From Pontixanthobacter aquaemixtae (GTDB taxonomy: Bacteria > Pseudomonadota > Alphaproteobacteria > Sphingomonadales > Sphingomonadaceae), in the NCBI RefSeq assembly GCF_009827395.1, contig NZ_WTYX01000001.1, forward strand, positions 212,001-276,000: a DNA stretch of 64,000 bases. Reading direction: 5' to 3'. Both the position numbers and the translations under genes were made by a program. Below the pieces are notes generated by a model that saw nothing but the letters and a program-made list of their open reading frames with translations, searched no databases and was not told where the DNA came from. Shown piece by piece: positions 35,315 to 45,598 of the stretch (position 1 is its first letter; the number at the start of each line of letters is the position of its first letter).

Positions 35315-37441
35315 TCAGAAACTTCCGCTTACGCTGAAGCGGAAGATTGGCCCGATCCGGCGGTTCATTCGTTCGACAAACAGGATCGGAGCATTGGGGC
35401 GCGATCCGTCAAACACCGTGCGTTCGAACTTGTTTCGCGCGCCGGGCACATTGGCGTAAGTCGCGTTGACGGTCAGGCCGAACACATCCTTGTGCTCGAC
35501 AAACAGCCGCGCAAAGGTTGGCCCTTCATAATCGCGCCCGACTTCGAATCTGCGGGAAAACGGCGCCTTGTCTTCGGTGAACAAGCCGCCACCCCAGGCC
35601 CAATCGCTGCCGGGAATATCGTGCCGGAAGTCGATATCAAGCAGATCATTCAGATCGTTCGAAAAGGGGCGGTCCAGCCCGGTAAACGGATCGATCACGC
35701 TCATCCAGCGTTTGATCGCGCGCACTTCAAGGCGGGCACCATCGAAACCCACGGGTTCGCCGTTGAGCGTTGTGTTGAGCTCCAGCTGGGTGCGTTCTGC
35801 ATTGCCGATATTGCCGCGCGCTTCACCGCCCGATGCCAGCGGGAAGAAATCCACGAAATCTTCGAAGCGGGCATGGCGGAATTGCAGCTTGGCAGATCCC
35901 CAATCGCCCAGACCCTTGTTAATCTCGACATCGAAATTCCAGCTTTGGTCGGGCTGCAGCGTGTTGTTGCCGTCATTCTGGTTGTTGTCGTTCAAGGACA
36001 CGCTGGCAAGGAAATCGCCAAAGGACAATTGCCCCACGCGGCGGCGGATCTCGAATGAGATATCGAAATCGTCCTCTGGCTTCCACGTAATCGAGGCCGC
36101 GCCTTTGGGGCGCTGGAAACTGCGCGAATTGGCGGCGACGCCGGTTTGTTCGATCTTTGAATATTCCCCGCCCAGCGACAGCTGGAAAGACAGCGTGTCG
36201 GAAAGCTGGCTCGAATAGCTGGCAATGGCTTCGAAGCGGTCTTCGGTTACCCCGCCGGTCCCTTCGGGAAAGGCGAGCTCGATGAACTGTTCATTGGCGT
36301 CCAGTTCAAACAGGCGCGATGCCCGATCCAGCCGGTTGAACGCGGCTTCGCCCGAAACCTGCCAATCCCCGCCAAACATGGGCCAATTATATTCCAGCCG
36401 GCCTATCCGCTCGCCGGCTTCGTTGACTTGCAAAAAGCGGAAGCCGGTTGATTGCGTGTTGTCGTCAAAGCGATCGATCAGGATGCTTTCGCCATTATCG
36501 CGTTCAAACCGTTCGAGCCCGATTAGTTTCAGCTTCCCCGGGCCCAGCGGAAACTCGATATCGCCGCCGATCTCATATTCGGGGCCGGTTTCTTCGAATG
36601 TGGATTCGCGCGTTCGCAATGGCCCGCCCGGCGGCAAACCGGTTTCAGGCTGGTTGCGCATGAAGAAGTCCGAACCATAGCTGAGATTAAGATTGGCGGT
36701 TGTCTCTCCGCCAAAATCATAGGTGAAATTGGTCGCCAGTTTGGGATTGTCGAATTTGCCCGAGAATTTGCTGTATTGTTCCTCGATCAGCGAACCGTCC
36801 GCGGCTGTGATCAGGGTAGGGCCGTCAGCGCCGAAGCGGTTGTTCTCGTTCGATAGAGAGATCGTATAGCCAAGCGCGCCCGAAGTGCCCGTCAACGAAA
36901 TCTCGCCGCCAAACAGCTGCGCTTCGGTGTTGTGCGCGCGAAAGCCTGTGCGCCAGCGAAACTGGCCGGACGTGCCGCTGCTGTTGCGGACGATATTGGC
37001 GACTTGTCCGGTCAGGCCGGGAATATCGAGCGATGTCCCGTCGAGTATCTCGATCCGGACAACATCGGCTGCGGGAATGCGCTGCAACTGGTCGCGGATG
37101 CTTTCCGACTTGCTCGAAAAGCGCTCTCCATTGACGATCACATTCTGGTTGGCTTCACCCAGTCCGCGCTGGCCGCGATTGCCATCGTCGATGGTAAATC
37201 CGGGTATGCGCGCAACCATGTCGAGCGCGTTGCGCGGGGCGAATTGTTCGAAAAAATCGGGATTATAGACCTGGCCGCGCATTTCAGTGCTGCTTGTTTG
37301 GATAGCGCCCGATTGATCGGCAGTTGGCCCGGTCGTTTCTTCGCCCGCTTCTTCCTGCGCTGCAACCGGCGCAGCAATGCAAAACGCCGAACCTGCCATC
37401 AAATAGCTGAAAAAACGCGAAAATACTGGATTTTCAACCAT
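35315..37441 (-). CDS. TonB-dependent-receptor-like outer membrane protein
   Basis: 708 aa from the ATG at 37441, with a signal peptide ending APVAAQEE. A plug-like domain (about 70-150) has FAPRNALDMVARIPGF, then NVIVNGERFSSKSES and a VVRIEILDGTS strand. The rest is a predicted barrel of alternating strands with a weaker C-terminal signature (FRFSVSGSF). No classic TonB box was found, so a function as receptor or as a non-TonB barrel is open. Divergent from clpP. Confidence 0.75.
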   Translation of the reverse strand: MVENPVFSRFFSYLMAGSAFCIAAPVAAQEEAGEETTGPTADQSGAIQTSSTEMRGQVYNPDFFEQFAPRNALDMVARIPGFTIDDGNRGQRGLGEANQNVIVNGERFSSKSESIRDQLQRIPAADVVRIEILDGTSLDIPGLTGQVANIVRNSSGTSGQFRWRTGFRAHNTEAQLFGGEISLTGTSGALGYTISLSNENNRFGADGPTLITAADGSLIEEQYSKFSGKFDNPKLATNFTYDFGGETTANLNLSYGSDFFMRNQPETGLPPGGPLRTRESTFEETGPEYEIGGDIEFPLGPGKLKLIGLERFERDNGESILIDRFDDNTQSTGFRFLQVNEAGERIGRLEYNWPMFGGDWQVSGEAAFNRLDRASRLFELDANEQFIELAFPEGTGGVTEDRFEAIASYSSQLSDTLSFQLSLGGEYSKIEQTGVAANSRSFQRPKGAASITWKPEDDFDISFEIRRRVGQLSFGDFLASVSLNDNNQNDGNNTLQPDQSWNFDVEINKGLGDWGSAKLQFRHARFEDFVDFFPLASGGEARGNIGNAERTQLELNTTLNGEPVGFDGARLEVRAIKRWMSVIDPFTGLDRPFSNDLNDLLDIDFRHDIPGSDWAWGGGLFTEDKAPFSRRFEVGRDYEGPTFARLFVEHKDVFGLTVNATYANVPGARNKFERTVFDGSRPNAPILFVERMNRRIGPIFRFSVSGSF

Positions 37442-37653
37442 AGTTGGTCCCTCCCATAAGCACCAGTTTCGCAATTGCGCGCTGACGGAAACAGTTTGCT
37501 TCGACCGGGAGTCGTTCCTGCACGATAAACAACATTAATGTCAGACAACGAAAGATAATCCGTTTACTTTTGTAGACGAGCCGATCTTTCCAGCGATCCG
37601 GGCGGGTGCGCGCCATTCACTCCACAGGAGAATGCGCGCCAATGATTAACGCC

Positions 37654-37685
37654 CTTGAACATCGCGCCTGCAGTCGCGACATAGG
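37654..37685 (+). promoter_or_regulatory. Candidate heat-shock (RpoH) promoter of clpP
   Basis: CTTGAA at 37654-37659 followed by GACATA about 18 nt later, in the 31-62 nt before clpP. CTTGAA is the -35 consensus of sigma-32; rpoH lies elsewhere in the window. The -10 match is modest. Confidence 0.4.
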
Positions 37686-37715
37686 CTTTCAAAACTAAAT
37701 CAGGTTAGGAAGATC

Positions 37716-38423
37716 ATGATCGACGTCTCACAACAGCTCGGCGACACTTATGGCTCTCAAGGCCAATTTACCCGTGATCCGGTAACCGGCGCGATGGTGC
37801 CGGTGGTGGTCGAACAAACCACGCGCGGCGAACGCAGCTTCGATATTTTCAGCCGCCTGCTGCGCGAACGGATCGTTTTCGTGACCGGTCAGGTTGAAGA
37901 CGGGATGGCATCGATCATCACCGCGCAATTGCTGTTCCTTGAAAGCGAAAACCCTTCCAAGCCGATTTCGATGTATATCAATTCGCCCGGCGGGGTGGTG
38001 ACTGCGGGCATGGCGATCCACGACACCATGCAATATATCAAGCCGCGCGTTTCAACCGTTTGCATCGGTCAGGCAGCGTCGATGGGCAGCTTCCTGCTCG
38101 CAGCCGGTGAACCGGGCATGCGCGTTGCATTGCCCAACAGCCGGATCATGATTCACCAGCCATCGGGCGGTGCACGCGGCATGGCGTCCGATATCGAGAT
38201 TCAGGCGCGCGAGATCCTGCGGATCAAGAAGAGCATGAACGCGCTTTACGTCAAATATACCGGCAAGAAATTGTCCGAGATCGAAAAGGCGATGGATCGC
38301 GATACGTTCCTCGAGGCCGAAGAAGCGATGAAATTCGGTCTGGTCGACAAGGTATTTGAAACGCGCCCCGAAACCGACGAATCCGGCGATGACGCCGATG
38401 GATCGGGCGGCGCGCCGAAGTAA
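37716..38423 (+). CDS. clpP: ATP-dependent Clp protease proteolytic subunit
   Basis: Serine peptidase ring. 235 aa. Triad S122 (GQAASMGSF), H147 (MIHQPSG) and D196 (MDRDTF) exactly parallels E. coli S97, H122 and D171 at a constant +25 offset, explained by a longer N-terminus. The last 25 residues are acidic and likely disordered. Followed by clpX after 224 nt. Confidence 0.98.
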   Translation: MIDVSQQLGDTYGSQGQFTRDPVTGAMVPVVVEQTTRGERSFDIFSRLLRERIVFVTGQVEDGMASIITAQLLFLESENPSKPISMYINSPGGVVTAGMAIHDTMQYIKPRVSTVCIGQAASMGSFLLAAGEPGMRVALPNSRIMIHQPSGGARGMASDIEIQAREILRIKKSMNALYVKYTGKKLSEIEKAMDRDTFLEAEEAMKFGLVDKVFETRPETDESGDDADGSGGAPK

Positions 38424-38647
38424 TCCACGCTTGCTTGGCCCTTGGATGGGCCATAGTTTGCCCACAATATGCCCGGTAAATGTACCCCTTCGGGACGTTA
38501 ACTGTAGCATTTCAGCAACCTTGTCGCTTCAGCAGGCTGTAACTGGCACCTGCTAGCAATGGCTGGTTGATTATCAATAATCCGGCCTTAGAGTCGGTCA
38601 AAACCACGTGCGAACGGTGATTGTGCGCGGATTTTGGAAGACGGGAT

Positions 38648-39915
<1,268 letters not shown>

Positions 39916-39916
<1 letters not shown>

Positions 39917-40275
39917 TGGCGGTTGGGGTGGGGCCCAGCACGGCATCACTCGCCGTTGCAGTGGCCTCTATCCTGTTGCTGCTGCTGTCAGGCTGGTGGA
40001 CCAACTCCACTTATGCCCGGTTTGACAAGCTGCCTGCCCATTATGACTGGAAAGGCCGTGCAACCCGCATGGAACGCCGCGCAGTGATGGCGTGGCTATT
40101 ACCGGTGATGTTTAGCATTATTCTTGTCACGATGATTGTGCTTCTGATCGCGCTTTCGCCAGACATGGTGAACGGCGATCCTTCGGTGGGCCTGTATCTT
40201 GTTTCGGCGACACTTCTGGCTAGCCAGGCATCGGTCCTGTGGATGCTGTCCCGCTGGGCGAAGTCTCGGATTTAG
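39916..40275 (+). CDS. Small DUF1648-like membrane protein
   Basis: 119 aa with three hydrophobic segments (about 10-25, 57-80 and 91-110). The RFDKLPAHYDWKGRATRMER loop between the first two resembles the DUF1648/SdpI N-terminal motif. Its ATG overlaps the clpX stop (TAATG), so it is probably co-transcribed and translationally coupled with clpX. Function unknown. Confidence 0.75.
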
Positions 40276-40343
40276 CGGCCTGCTCTGGCCAAGATATGGT
40301 CCCAAGGCGCCAATTTGGCGTTCTCTCGTTAACTCCGTATTGA

Positions 40344-41285
40344 TTAGGCCCCGCAGCCCTTCCCATGCAGTGCGCATTCGCGGCTCAGTTCGATCTGGAC
40401 CGTCGCGTGGTGGATGCGGTGATGATGCTCCAGCTCATGCGCGATTTCATTGAGAAACGCATCGCCGGGATGGCCGGCGGGCATAACCAGATGCGCGGTC
40501 AGCGCGGTTTCGGTGGTACTCATTGGCCAGATGTGGAGCTCGTGAACCTCTTCGACACCGCCAAGGCTGGAAAGGTAGCTGCGCACTTCGGCCTCTGAAA
40601 CGCCCTCAGGAACGCCGAGCATGCCCATCTTCACACTGTCTTTCAGCAGGCCCCAAGTGCCCCAGGCGATCACGGCAACGATGACCAGGCTGGTGACCGG
40701 GTCGATCCAGCTCGCGCCGGTCCACAGGATCGCGAGGCCGGCCAGCACAACGCCCGCCGAAACCAGCGCATCGGCGGCCATATGCAGATAGGCGCCGCGG
40801 ATATTGAGGTCGTCCTTCCTGCCTTTCATGAACAGCATCGCCGTGCCGGCATTGATCAATATGCCGATGCTGGCAACGATAACCACTGTCATCCCTTCTA
40901 CCGGGGCGGGTTCGGCGATGCGGTGGATCGTCTCGTACAGGATCGCGCCAATCGCGATCAGCAGCAATCCCGCATTGGCGATGGCGGCGAGGATGGTCGA
41001 GCTTTTGAATCCATAGGTGAAGCGATCCGTCGGCGCGCGCTTGGCGGCGATGCTGGCTCCCCATGCGAGGAGCAGGGCGAGCACATCGGATAGATTGTGG
41101 CCCGCATCCGCCACCAGCGCCATCGAGCCGGAGAGAAACCCATAGGTTGCCTCGACAATGACGAATGCGGTGTTGAGGACGATGCCAATGGCAAAAGCGC
41201 GGCCAAAGTCGGCGGGCGCGTGCGAATGCGCGTGTCCATGCCCGTGCCCATGGTCGTGGCCATCATGTGAATGCGCGTGCCCCAA
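40344..41285 (-). CDS. Cation diffusion facilitator, Zn2+/metal exporter (CzcD/ZitB type)
   Basis: 313 aa inner-membrane antiporter. Starts with a His-rich stretch (residues 3-23, HAHSHDGHDHGHGHGHAHSH) that may bind zinc, followed by six transmembrane helices. Metal-site motif ADAGHNLSD in helix 2 and the His/Asp equivalent in helix 5 (MAADALVSAG). C-terminal cytosolic domain ends with Cys/His-rich CALHGKGCGA. Exports zinc or cobalt. Confidence 0.93.
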   Translation of the reverse strand: MGHAHSHDGHDHGHGHGHAHSHAPADFGRAFAIGIVLNTAFVIVEATYGFLSGSMALVADAGHNLSDVLALLLAWGASIAAKRAPTDRFTYGFKSSTILAAIANAGLLLIAIGAILYETIHRIAEPAPVEGMTVVIVASIGILINAGTAMLFMKGRKDDLNIRGAYLHMAADALVSAGVVLAGLAILWTGASWIDPVTSLVIVAVIAWGTWGLLKDSVKMGMLGVPEGVSEAEVRSYLSSLGGVEEVHELHIWPMSTTETALTAHLVMPAGHPGDAFLNEIAHELEHHHRIHHATVQIELSRECALHGKGCGA

Positions 41286-41493
41286 ACTCTACCCCACTGC
41301 AAACCCGTTATCCGGCGACGATTCGCCGCTGTGTGAACAAGGCGTCAAACCATTGGCAAATAAGAAAAGCAAATAAATTCAATATGATATAGAATAACAC
41401 GACAATGTAATGGTACAACATAACGTTATGCCCGGGCGATGCAAGCATTTGTGATTGCGCAGGATTTCACGAAGGGGACCGTTTAAGATCGGC
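41286..41493. promoter_or_regulatory. AT-rich upstream region of the metal exporter with a 12-bp palindrome
   Basis: A region of low GC (about 41355-41430) between the exporter start and mtgA. It contains the perfect palindrome CATAACGTTATG at 41419-41430 and the nearby GTAATGGTACAACAT. A metal-responsive regulator such as Zur is a natural candidate, but the match is not strong enough to assign. Confidence 0.35.
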
Positions 41494-42162
41494 TCAGTGG
41501 TATACGCAGGCGTCGAGCCCGTCGCGGCTCACCACGCCGATCCGCGCTGCAATTGTATTGCCATAGCGGCGCATGAAGCCGGTCGGGTTGGTGACCGAAC
41601 GCTTCTTGGGCAAAGGCAGCGCGGCGGCCATGCGTGCGGCCTCGCTCGGGCTCAATTGCGCGGCGGAATGGTTGAAATATCGCTGCGCCCCCGATTCAGC
41701 GCCATATGTGCCGATGCCGGTCTCCGCGACATTGAGATAGACTTCCATGATCCGCCGCTTGCCCCAGATATTTTCGATCAGGAAAGTAAACCACGCCTCG
41801 AAACCTTTGCGGACATATCCGCCACCTTGCCACAGAAACACGTTCTTGGCGGTCTGCTGGCTGATGGTGGAGCCGCCACGGATACGCCCGCCTTTCGCAT
41901 TACGCTCGATCGCTTTCTCGATCGCCTCGCGGTCAAACCCGTCATGGCTGCAGAATTTGCCGTCCTCCGCAGCAATCACCGCGCGCACCAGATTGCGATC
42001 AATGTTCGAAAGCGGCTCCCAGTCCTTGGTAATCCCGTTTTCGTCCATCAGCATCGTCGCGGTAACGGGCGGCGGAACGAATTTAAGCAGCAACACCAAA
42101 ACCAGGCTGAGGCCGACAAACCACAGCACGATCTTGGCGAGGATTTTGAGGATGCGGGTCAT
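41494..42162 (-). CDS. mtgA: Monofunctional biosynthetic peptidoglycan transglycosylase
   Basis: Glycosyltransferase family 51 enzyme polymerising lipid II. 222 aa with an N-terminal membrane helix (about 10-26) and the GT51 motifs AAEDGKFCSHDGFD (catalytic Glu), GGSTISQQTAKN and RRIMEVYLNVAETG. Separated from rpoH by a terminator. Confidence 0.95.
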   Translation of the reverse strand: MTRILKILAKIVLWFVGLSLVLVLLLKFVPPPVTATMLMDENGITKDWEPLSNIDRNLVRAVIAAEDGKFCSHDGFDREAIEKAIERNAKGGRIRGGSTISQQTAKNVFLWQGGGYVRKGFEAWFTFLIENIWGKRRIMEVYLNVAETGIGTYGAESGAQRYFNHSAAQLSPSEAARMAAALPLPKKRSVTNPTGFMRRYGNTIAARIGVVSRDGLDACVYH

Positions 42163-42244
42163 ATGCCTTCCTTAATTCCTCCCCGTCGCGAAGCAATAGG
42201 GAGGGATGGCAAATCACTCCCAGCGACCGCCGCCGGCAAACGGC

Positions 42245-42279
42245 AAAGAAAAACCCCGCCGGTATTGCTACCGGCGGGG
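42245..42279 (-). terminator. Rho-independent terminator of rpoH
   Basis: Eleven-pair perfect stem CCCCGCCGGTA / TACCGGCGGGG with a 4-nt loop; on the minus strand TTTTTCTTT follows. It lies 25 nt past the rpoH stop. Confidence 0.92.
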
Positions 42280-42303
42280 CCTCGGTGATTGTTATGCGAG
42301 CGT

Positions 42304-43206
42304 CTACACCGGGTTCGGCATAAACCGTTCGCCGGCAATCGCTTTCATTGCTTTTTGCAGCTTTTCAAACGCGCGCACCTCGATTTGGCGGATGCGTTCG
42401 CGGCTGACGTCGTAAACCTGCGACAGCTCTTCGAGCGTTTGCGGGTTTTCGGTCAGGCGGCGTTCGGTCAGAATGTGCTTCTCGCGGTCATTCAGACTTT
42501 CCATCGCCTCGCCCAGCATTTCGTGCCGCACTTCAGCCTCTTCGGCGTCAGCCACGGTTTCATCCTGCAGCGGCCCGTCATCGACCAGCCAATCCTGCCA
42601 CTGGCCGCTTTCGCCTTCGTCACCGCGCATCTTGGTGTTGAGCGAGCCATCGCCACCCATCATCATCCGGCGGTTCATATTGATGACTTCCTGCTCGGCC
42701 ACGCCCAGCGTGGTCGCGATTTCGGTCACATCATCGGGATGCAGGTCGCTGTCTTCGTAAGCTTCCAGCTCTTTCTTCATCCGGCGAAGGTTGAAGAACA
42801 GCTTTTTCTGCGCCGCAGTGGTGCCCATTTTGACCAGGCTCCAGCTGCGCAGGATAAATTCCTGCATGCTCGCCTTGATCCACCACATTGCATAGGTGGC
42901 GAGGCGGAAGCCGCGCTCCGGCTCGAATTTCTTGACGCCCTGCATCAACCCGACATTGCCCTCTGAAATGAGGTCAGAAACGGGGAGCCCGTAGCCGCGA
43001 TAACCCATCGCGATTTTCGCGACGAGACGCAGGTGACTGGTCACCAATTGTGCAGCTGCTTCGGGGTCTTCATGCTCCGCATAACGCTTGGCGAGCATAT
43101 ATTCCTGCTCGGCGGTCAATACGGGGAATTTCTTGATTTCCGCGAGATAGCGGTTGAGGCTCTGCTCGCCGCCCAGCGCGGGGACTTTGGTCGTTACGTT
43201 ACTCAT
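42304..43206 (-). CDS. rpoH: RNA polymerase sigma factor RpoH (sigma-32)
   Basis: Heat-shock sigma factor. 300 aa. Region 2 has SDLISEGNVGLMQGVKKFEP and LATYAMWWIKASMQEFIL; the RpoH box is AQKKLFFNLRRMKK; region 4 has VSRERIRQIEVRAFEKLQ. Other sphingomonads may carry extra copies. It could drive the clpP promoter noted above. Confidence 0.96.
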   Translation of the reverse strand: MSNVTTKVPALGGEQSLNRYLAEIKKFPVLTAEQEYMLAKRYAEHEDPEAAAQLVTSHLRLVAKIAMGYRGYGLPVSDLISEGNVGLMQGVKKFEPERGFRLATYAMWWIKASMQEFILRSWSLVKMGTTAAQKKLFFNLRRMKKELEAYEDSDLHPDDVTEIATTLGVAEQEVINMNRRMMMGGDGSLNTKMRGDEGESGQWQDWLVDDGPLQDETVADAEEAEVRHEMLGEAMESLNDREKHILTERRLTENPQTLEELSQVYDVSRERIRQIEVRAFEKLQKAMKAIAGERFMPNPV

Positions 43207-43316
43207 TTCCCTAACCTTTCTTCGCCAACCTCATGCTCGTGGACCCCTGATGGGCATCCGCGATTTCGGGTCGCTTGGTTACATATAGACGCACATTTCG
43301 CGTTTTGCAGTGTTAT

Positions 43317-44270
43317 TCATCGATCAGAACGAGCGGTTTGGTCGATTAGTTCCCGCATATCGGCCGGAATTTCGGCCTCAAGCGTGACTTTTTCGCCCGT
43401 CAGGGGATGGTCAAAACCCAAAGATGCCGCGTGCAGCGCCTGCCGGGTAAAGCCCAATTCCTTCAAAACCGCTCTCAATTTGGCTGGTGTACGTCCATAT
43501 ATCGGATCCCCTAATAGCGTATGGCCGATTGACCCAAGGTGAACCCGTATCTGGTGCGTCCGCCCGGTTTCCAGACGGCACTCTATCAGACTGCAATGAT
43601 TAAGTTTTTCTAATATTTTGTAATGCGTAATGGCATGTTTCCCGCGCGCCGATGTATCGGGCAGAACCGCCATCTTTTTGCGGTTACTATCCGATCTTCC
43701 GATGCGGGTTCTGATCGTTCCGCTGGCGGGATTGGGGTGGCCGCCACAAATGGCGAGATAACGGCGTCTGATCGAATGGTCAGCAAATTGCGCTGCCAGC
43801 CCTTCATGCGCGGCAGTAGATTTTGCTACAACCAGCAAACCAGAAGTATCCTTATCGATCCGGTGAACGATGCCCGGGCGTGCAACACCGCCGATTCCGG
43901 ATAATTGGCCTTTGCAATGGTGGAGCAGCGCATTGACCAGCGTGCCGTCAGGATTTCCGGCGGCAGGGTGCACGACCATACCGGCGAGCTTGTTGACGAC
44001 AATCAGATGCTCGTCCTCGAACGCGATATCGATCGGGATATCCTGCGGCTGCGCCTCTGCTTCGGCGGCGGGCGGAACCGTGATCGAAAAAGCGCTGCCA
44101 GCTTTTGCCTTGGCGGAGGGATTGGTCGCGGGTGTGCTGTCGACGGTGACCGCGCCATCGGCCATGAGCGCCTTAACCCGCTCGCGCGAAAGGGCCGATG
44201 CCTCGGCCAACGCCTTATCCAGGCGGCCGGAAAGGGCGAGGGTGCCGGTTAGGGTTTGCGATTCTGCCAC
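43317..44270 (-). CDS. RluA/RluD-family pseudouridine synthase
   Basis: 317 aa from the GTG at 44270 (VAESQTLTGTLALSGRLDKA). An S4 domain is followed by the catalytic loop GIVHRIDKDTSGLLVVAKS and the RLETGRTHQIRVHL motif. The frame is open 38 codons upstream, but that segment (SRFRGNDE) is translated from the inverted repeat at 44291-44398 and not conserved coding sequence. By the HRID form it is closest to RluD, which modifies 23S rRNA, but the exact target is unproven. Confidence 0.9.
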   Translation of the reverse strand: MAESQTLTGTLALSGRLDKALAEASALSRERVKALMADGAVTVDSTPATNPSAKAKAGSAFSITVPPAAEAEAQPQDIPIDIAFEDEHLIVVNKLAGMVVHPAAGNPDGTLVNALLHHCKGQLSGIGGVARPGIVHRIDKDTSGLLVVAKSTAAHEGLAAQFADHSIRRRYLAICGGHPNPASGTIRTRIGRSDSNRKKMAVLPDTSARGKHAITHYKILEKLNHCSLIECRLETGRTHQIRVHLGSIGHTLLGDPIYGRTPAKLRAVLKELGFTRQALHAASLGFDHPLTGEKVTLEAEIPADMRELIDQTARSDR

Positions 44271-44290
44271 ACTAGCTCCGTACCCTGTCT

Positions 44291-44398
44291 CGTCATTCCC
44301 GCGAAAGCGGGAATCCAGCTTAATGAGATATTCGCTTGCAGAATAGCTGGATTCCCGCATTGACCTGAACGGTCTGCTACGCAACCGCGGGAATGACG
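44291..44398. repeat. Dispersed inverted-repeat element (CGTCATTCCCGCG ends)
   Basis: Thirteen-base perfect terminal inverted repeats (CGTCATTCCCGCG, CGCGGGAATGACG). The left arm folds GGGAATCCAGC-like hairpins and is repeated inverted as AGCTGGATTCCCGC at 44345-44358. This CGTCATTCCCGCGAAAGCGG motif is widespread in bacterial intergenic regions. The right end contributes the start codon context of the M67 gene and the left part creates a false N-terminal extension of the pseudouridine synthase. Confidence 0.85.
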
Positions 44399-44788
44399 AT
44401 GAAGATTAAGGCAGATCTTGTTGAAACATTGGGAATTGAGGCTTCTAACGCCCAACCAAACGAATGCTGCGGTATCCTGTTTGGCGAAAACGAGACCATC
44501 ACGCACATCCAACCCACACAAAACGTCCACCCAGCACCCGCAACGCATTTCGAAATCGAACCCGCCGCTCTGATCGCGGCCCATAAGGCTGAGCGGGAAG
44601 GCGGGCCAAAGATTGTCGGCTATTACCACTCGCACCCCAAGGGTCCGCCCGAACCGTCCAGGACCGATCAGGCATCGGCCGCTGGCGACGGGAAAATCTG
44701 GGCGATCATTGGCCGTGGCGAGATCCGGTTCTGGCTCGACCAGCCGGACGGTTTCAAACCGCTTTCCTACTCGGTCACCGATCCGTAA
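44393..44788 (+). CDS. M67-family (JAMM/MPN) metallopeptidase
   Basis: 131 aa. The JAMM zinc site HSHPKGPPEPSRTD (consensus HxHP...SxxD) and the upstream NECCGILFGE are present, so it is probably active. Bacterial homologues remove small modifiers or act near cysteine and sulfur-carrier genes; no such neighbour is seen. The ATG at 44393 lies inside the repeat end; an ATG two codons later (44399) has GGGA about 10 nt before it. Confidence 0.88.
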   Translation: MTMKIKADLVETLGIEASNAQPNECCGILFGENETITHIQPTQNVHPAPATHFEIEPAALIAAHKAEREGGPKIVGYYHSHPKGPPEPSRTDQASAAGDGKIWAIIGRGEIRFWLDQPDGFKPLSYSVTDP

Positions 44789-44886
44789 AGATGCGCGCAT
44801 GGAACCCCGCACCCACAGCCCAATTTTGCGTTTCGATGCCGCCCAACGCGTGTTAGAGTGCGCCCCAAGATTTTTTCCTTTAGACA

Positions 44887-44904
44887 GTGGTCCATGTGGT
44901 CCAT
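44887..44904 (+). repeat. Tandem 9-mer GTGGTCCAT x2 (copy 2 of 3)
   Basis: Two GTGGTCCAT repeats in the 150-nt gap upstream of chpT, preceded by ACA and followed by GT as in the copy upstream of queE. The third copy is at 6560. Confidence 0.75.
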
Positions 44905-44938
44905 GTCTCCCAATCTGTTCAGGAATTGCTGAAACCCG

Positions 44939-45598
44939 ATGAACGACACCCCTTCACCCGATCTCGCCGCTTTGCTGTGTTCGCGGCTGTGCCATGATTT
45001 GCTCAGCCCGGTTGGCGCGATGAGCAACGGGCTGGAACTGCTTGCTGACGAAAACGATCCGGCGATGCGGCAGCAATGTATGGAATTGCTTGTGCAAAGC
45101 GCCAAGACAAGCACGGACAAGCTCAAATTCTTCCGCCTCGCCTTCGGCGCCGCGGGCGGCTTTGGCGAAATGGTGGAAGTGGCCGAACCCAAGGCAGTGA
45201 TCGATGCGCTGATCGGCGATGCCAAACGGGTTGAAGCCAATTGGTCGATGGATGCGGTGAAACTGCCCAAGGATGCGGTGAAAGTTCTGCTCAATCTCGC
45301 GCACATCGCGCTCGATGCGCTGGTGCGCGGCGGGACGCTGGACATCGGCGCAGAGATGACCGGCGGAAATACCGAGATTGTCGTGCGCGCGGCGGGGGAC
45401 AAGATCGCCTTTGACGAGACTATCGGGCAGGCACTGCAAGGCGAATTGCCGGAGACCGAATTGAGCAGCCGCACGGCACCCGCCTATATGATCGCGCAGC
45501 TGGCGGCGAAGGCGGGCGGCGGTCTGCAATATCAGCTTGGTGACAAGGCGTTGGTGCTGGGCGCGGTATTGCCGCAACCAGACGGGCTGATCGGATAA
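44939..45598 (+). CDS. chpT: Histidine phosphotransferase ChpT
   Basis: Relays phosphate from the CckA kinase to CtrA and CpdR. 219 aa. DHp-like domain with phosphorylated His19 in LCSRLCHDLLSPVGAMSNGL; the C-terminal half is a degenerate HATPase domain without nucleotide-binding motifs, as in Caulobacter ChpT. Followed directly by an amidase gene with no gap. Confidence 0.92.
   Translation: MNDTPSPDLAALLCSRLCHDLLSPVGAMSNGLELLADENDPAMRQQCMELLVQSAKTSTDKLKFFRLAFGAAGGFGEMVEVAEPKAVIDALIGDAKRVEANWSMDAVKLPKDAVKVLLNLAHIALDALVRGGTLDIGAEMTGGNTEIVVRAAGDKIAFDETIGQALQGELPETELSSRTAPAYMIAQLAAKAGGGLQYQLGDKALVLGAVLPQPDGLIG

Noticed and set aside
44271-44384. N-terminal extension of the pseudouridine synthase (SRFRGNDE peptide)
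   Set aside because: Encoded by the dispersed inverted repeat rather than conserved coding sequence.
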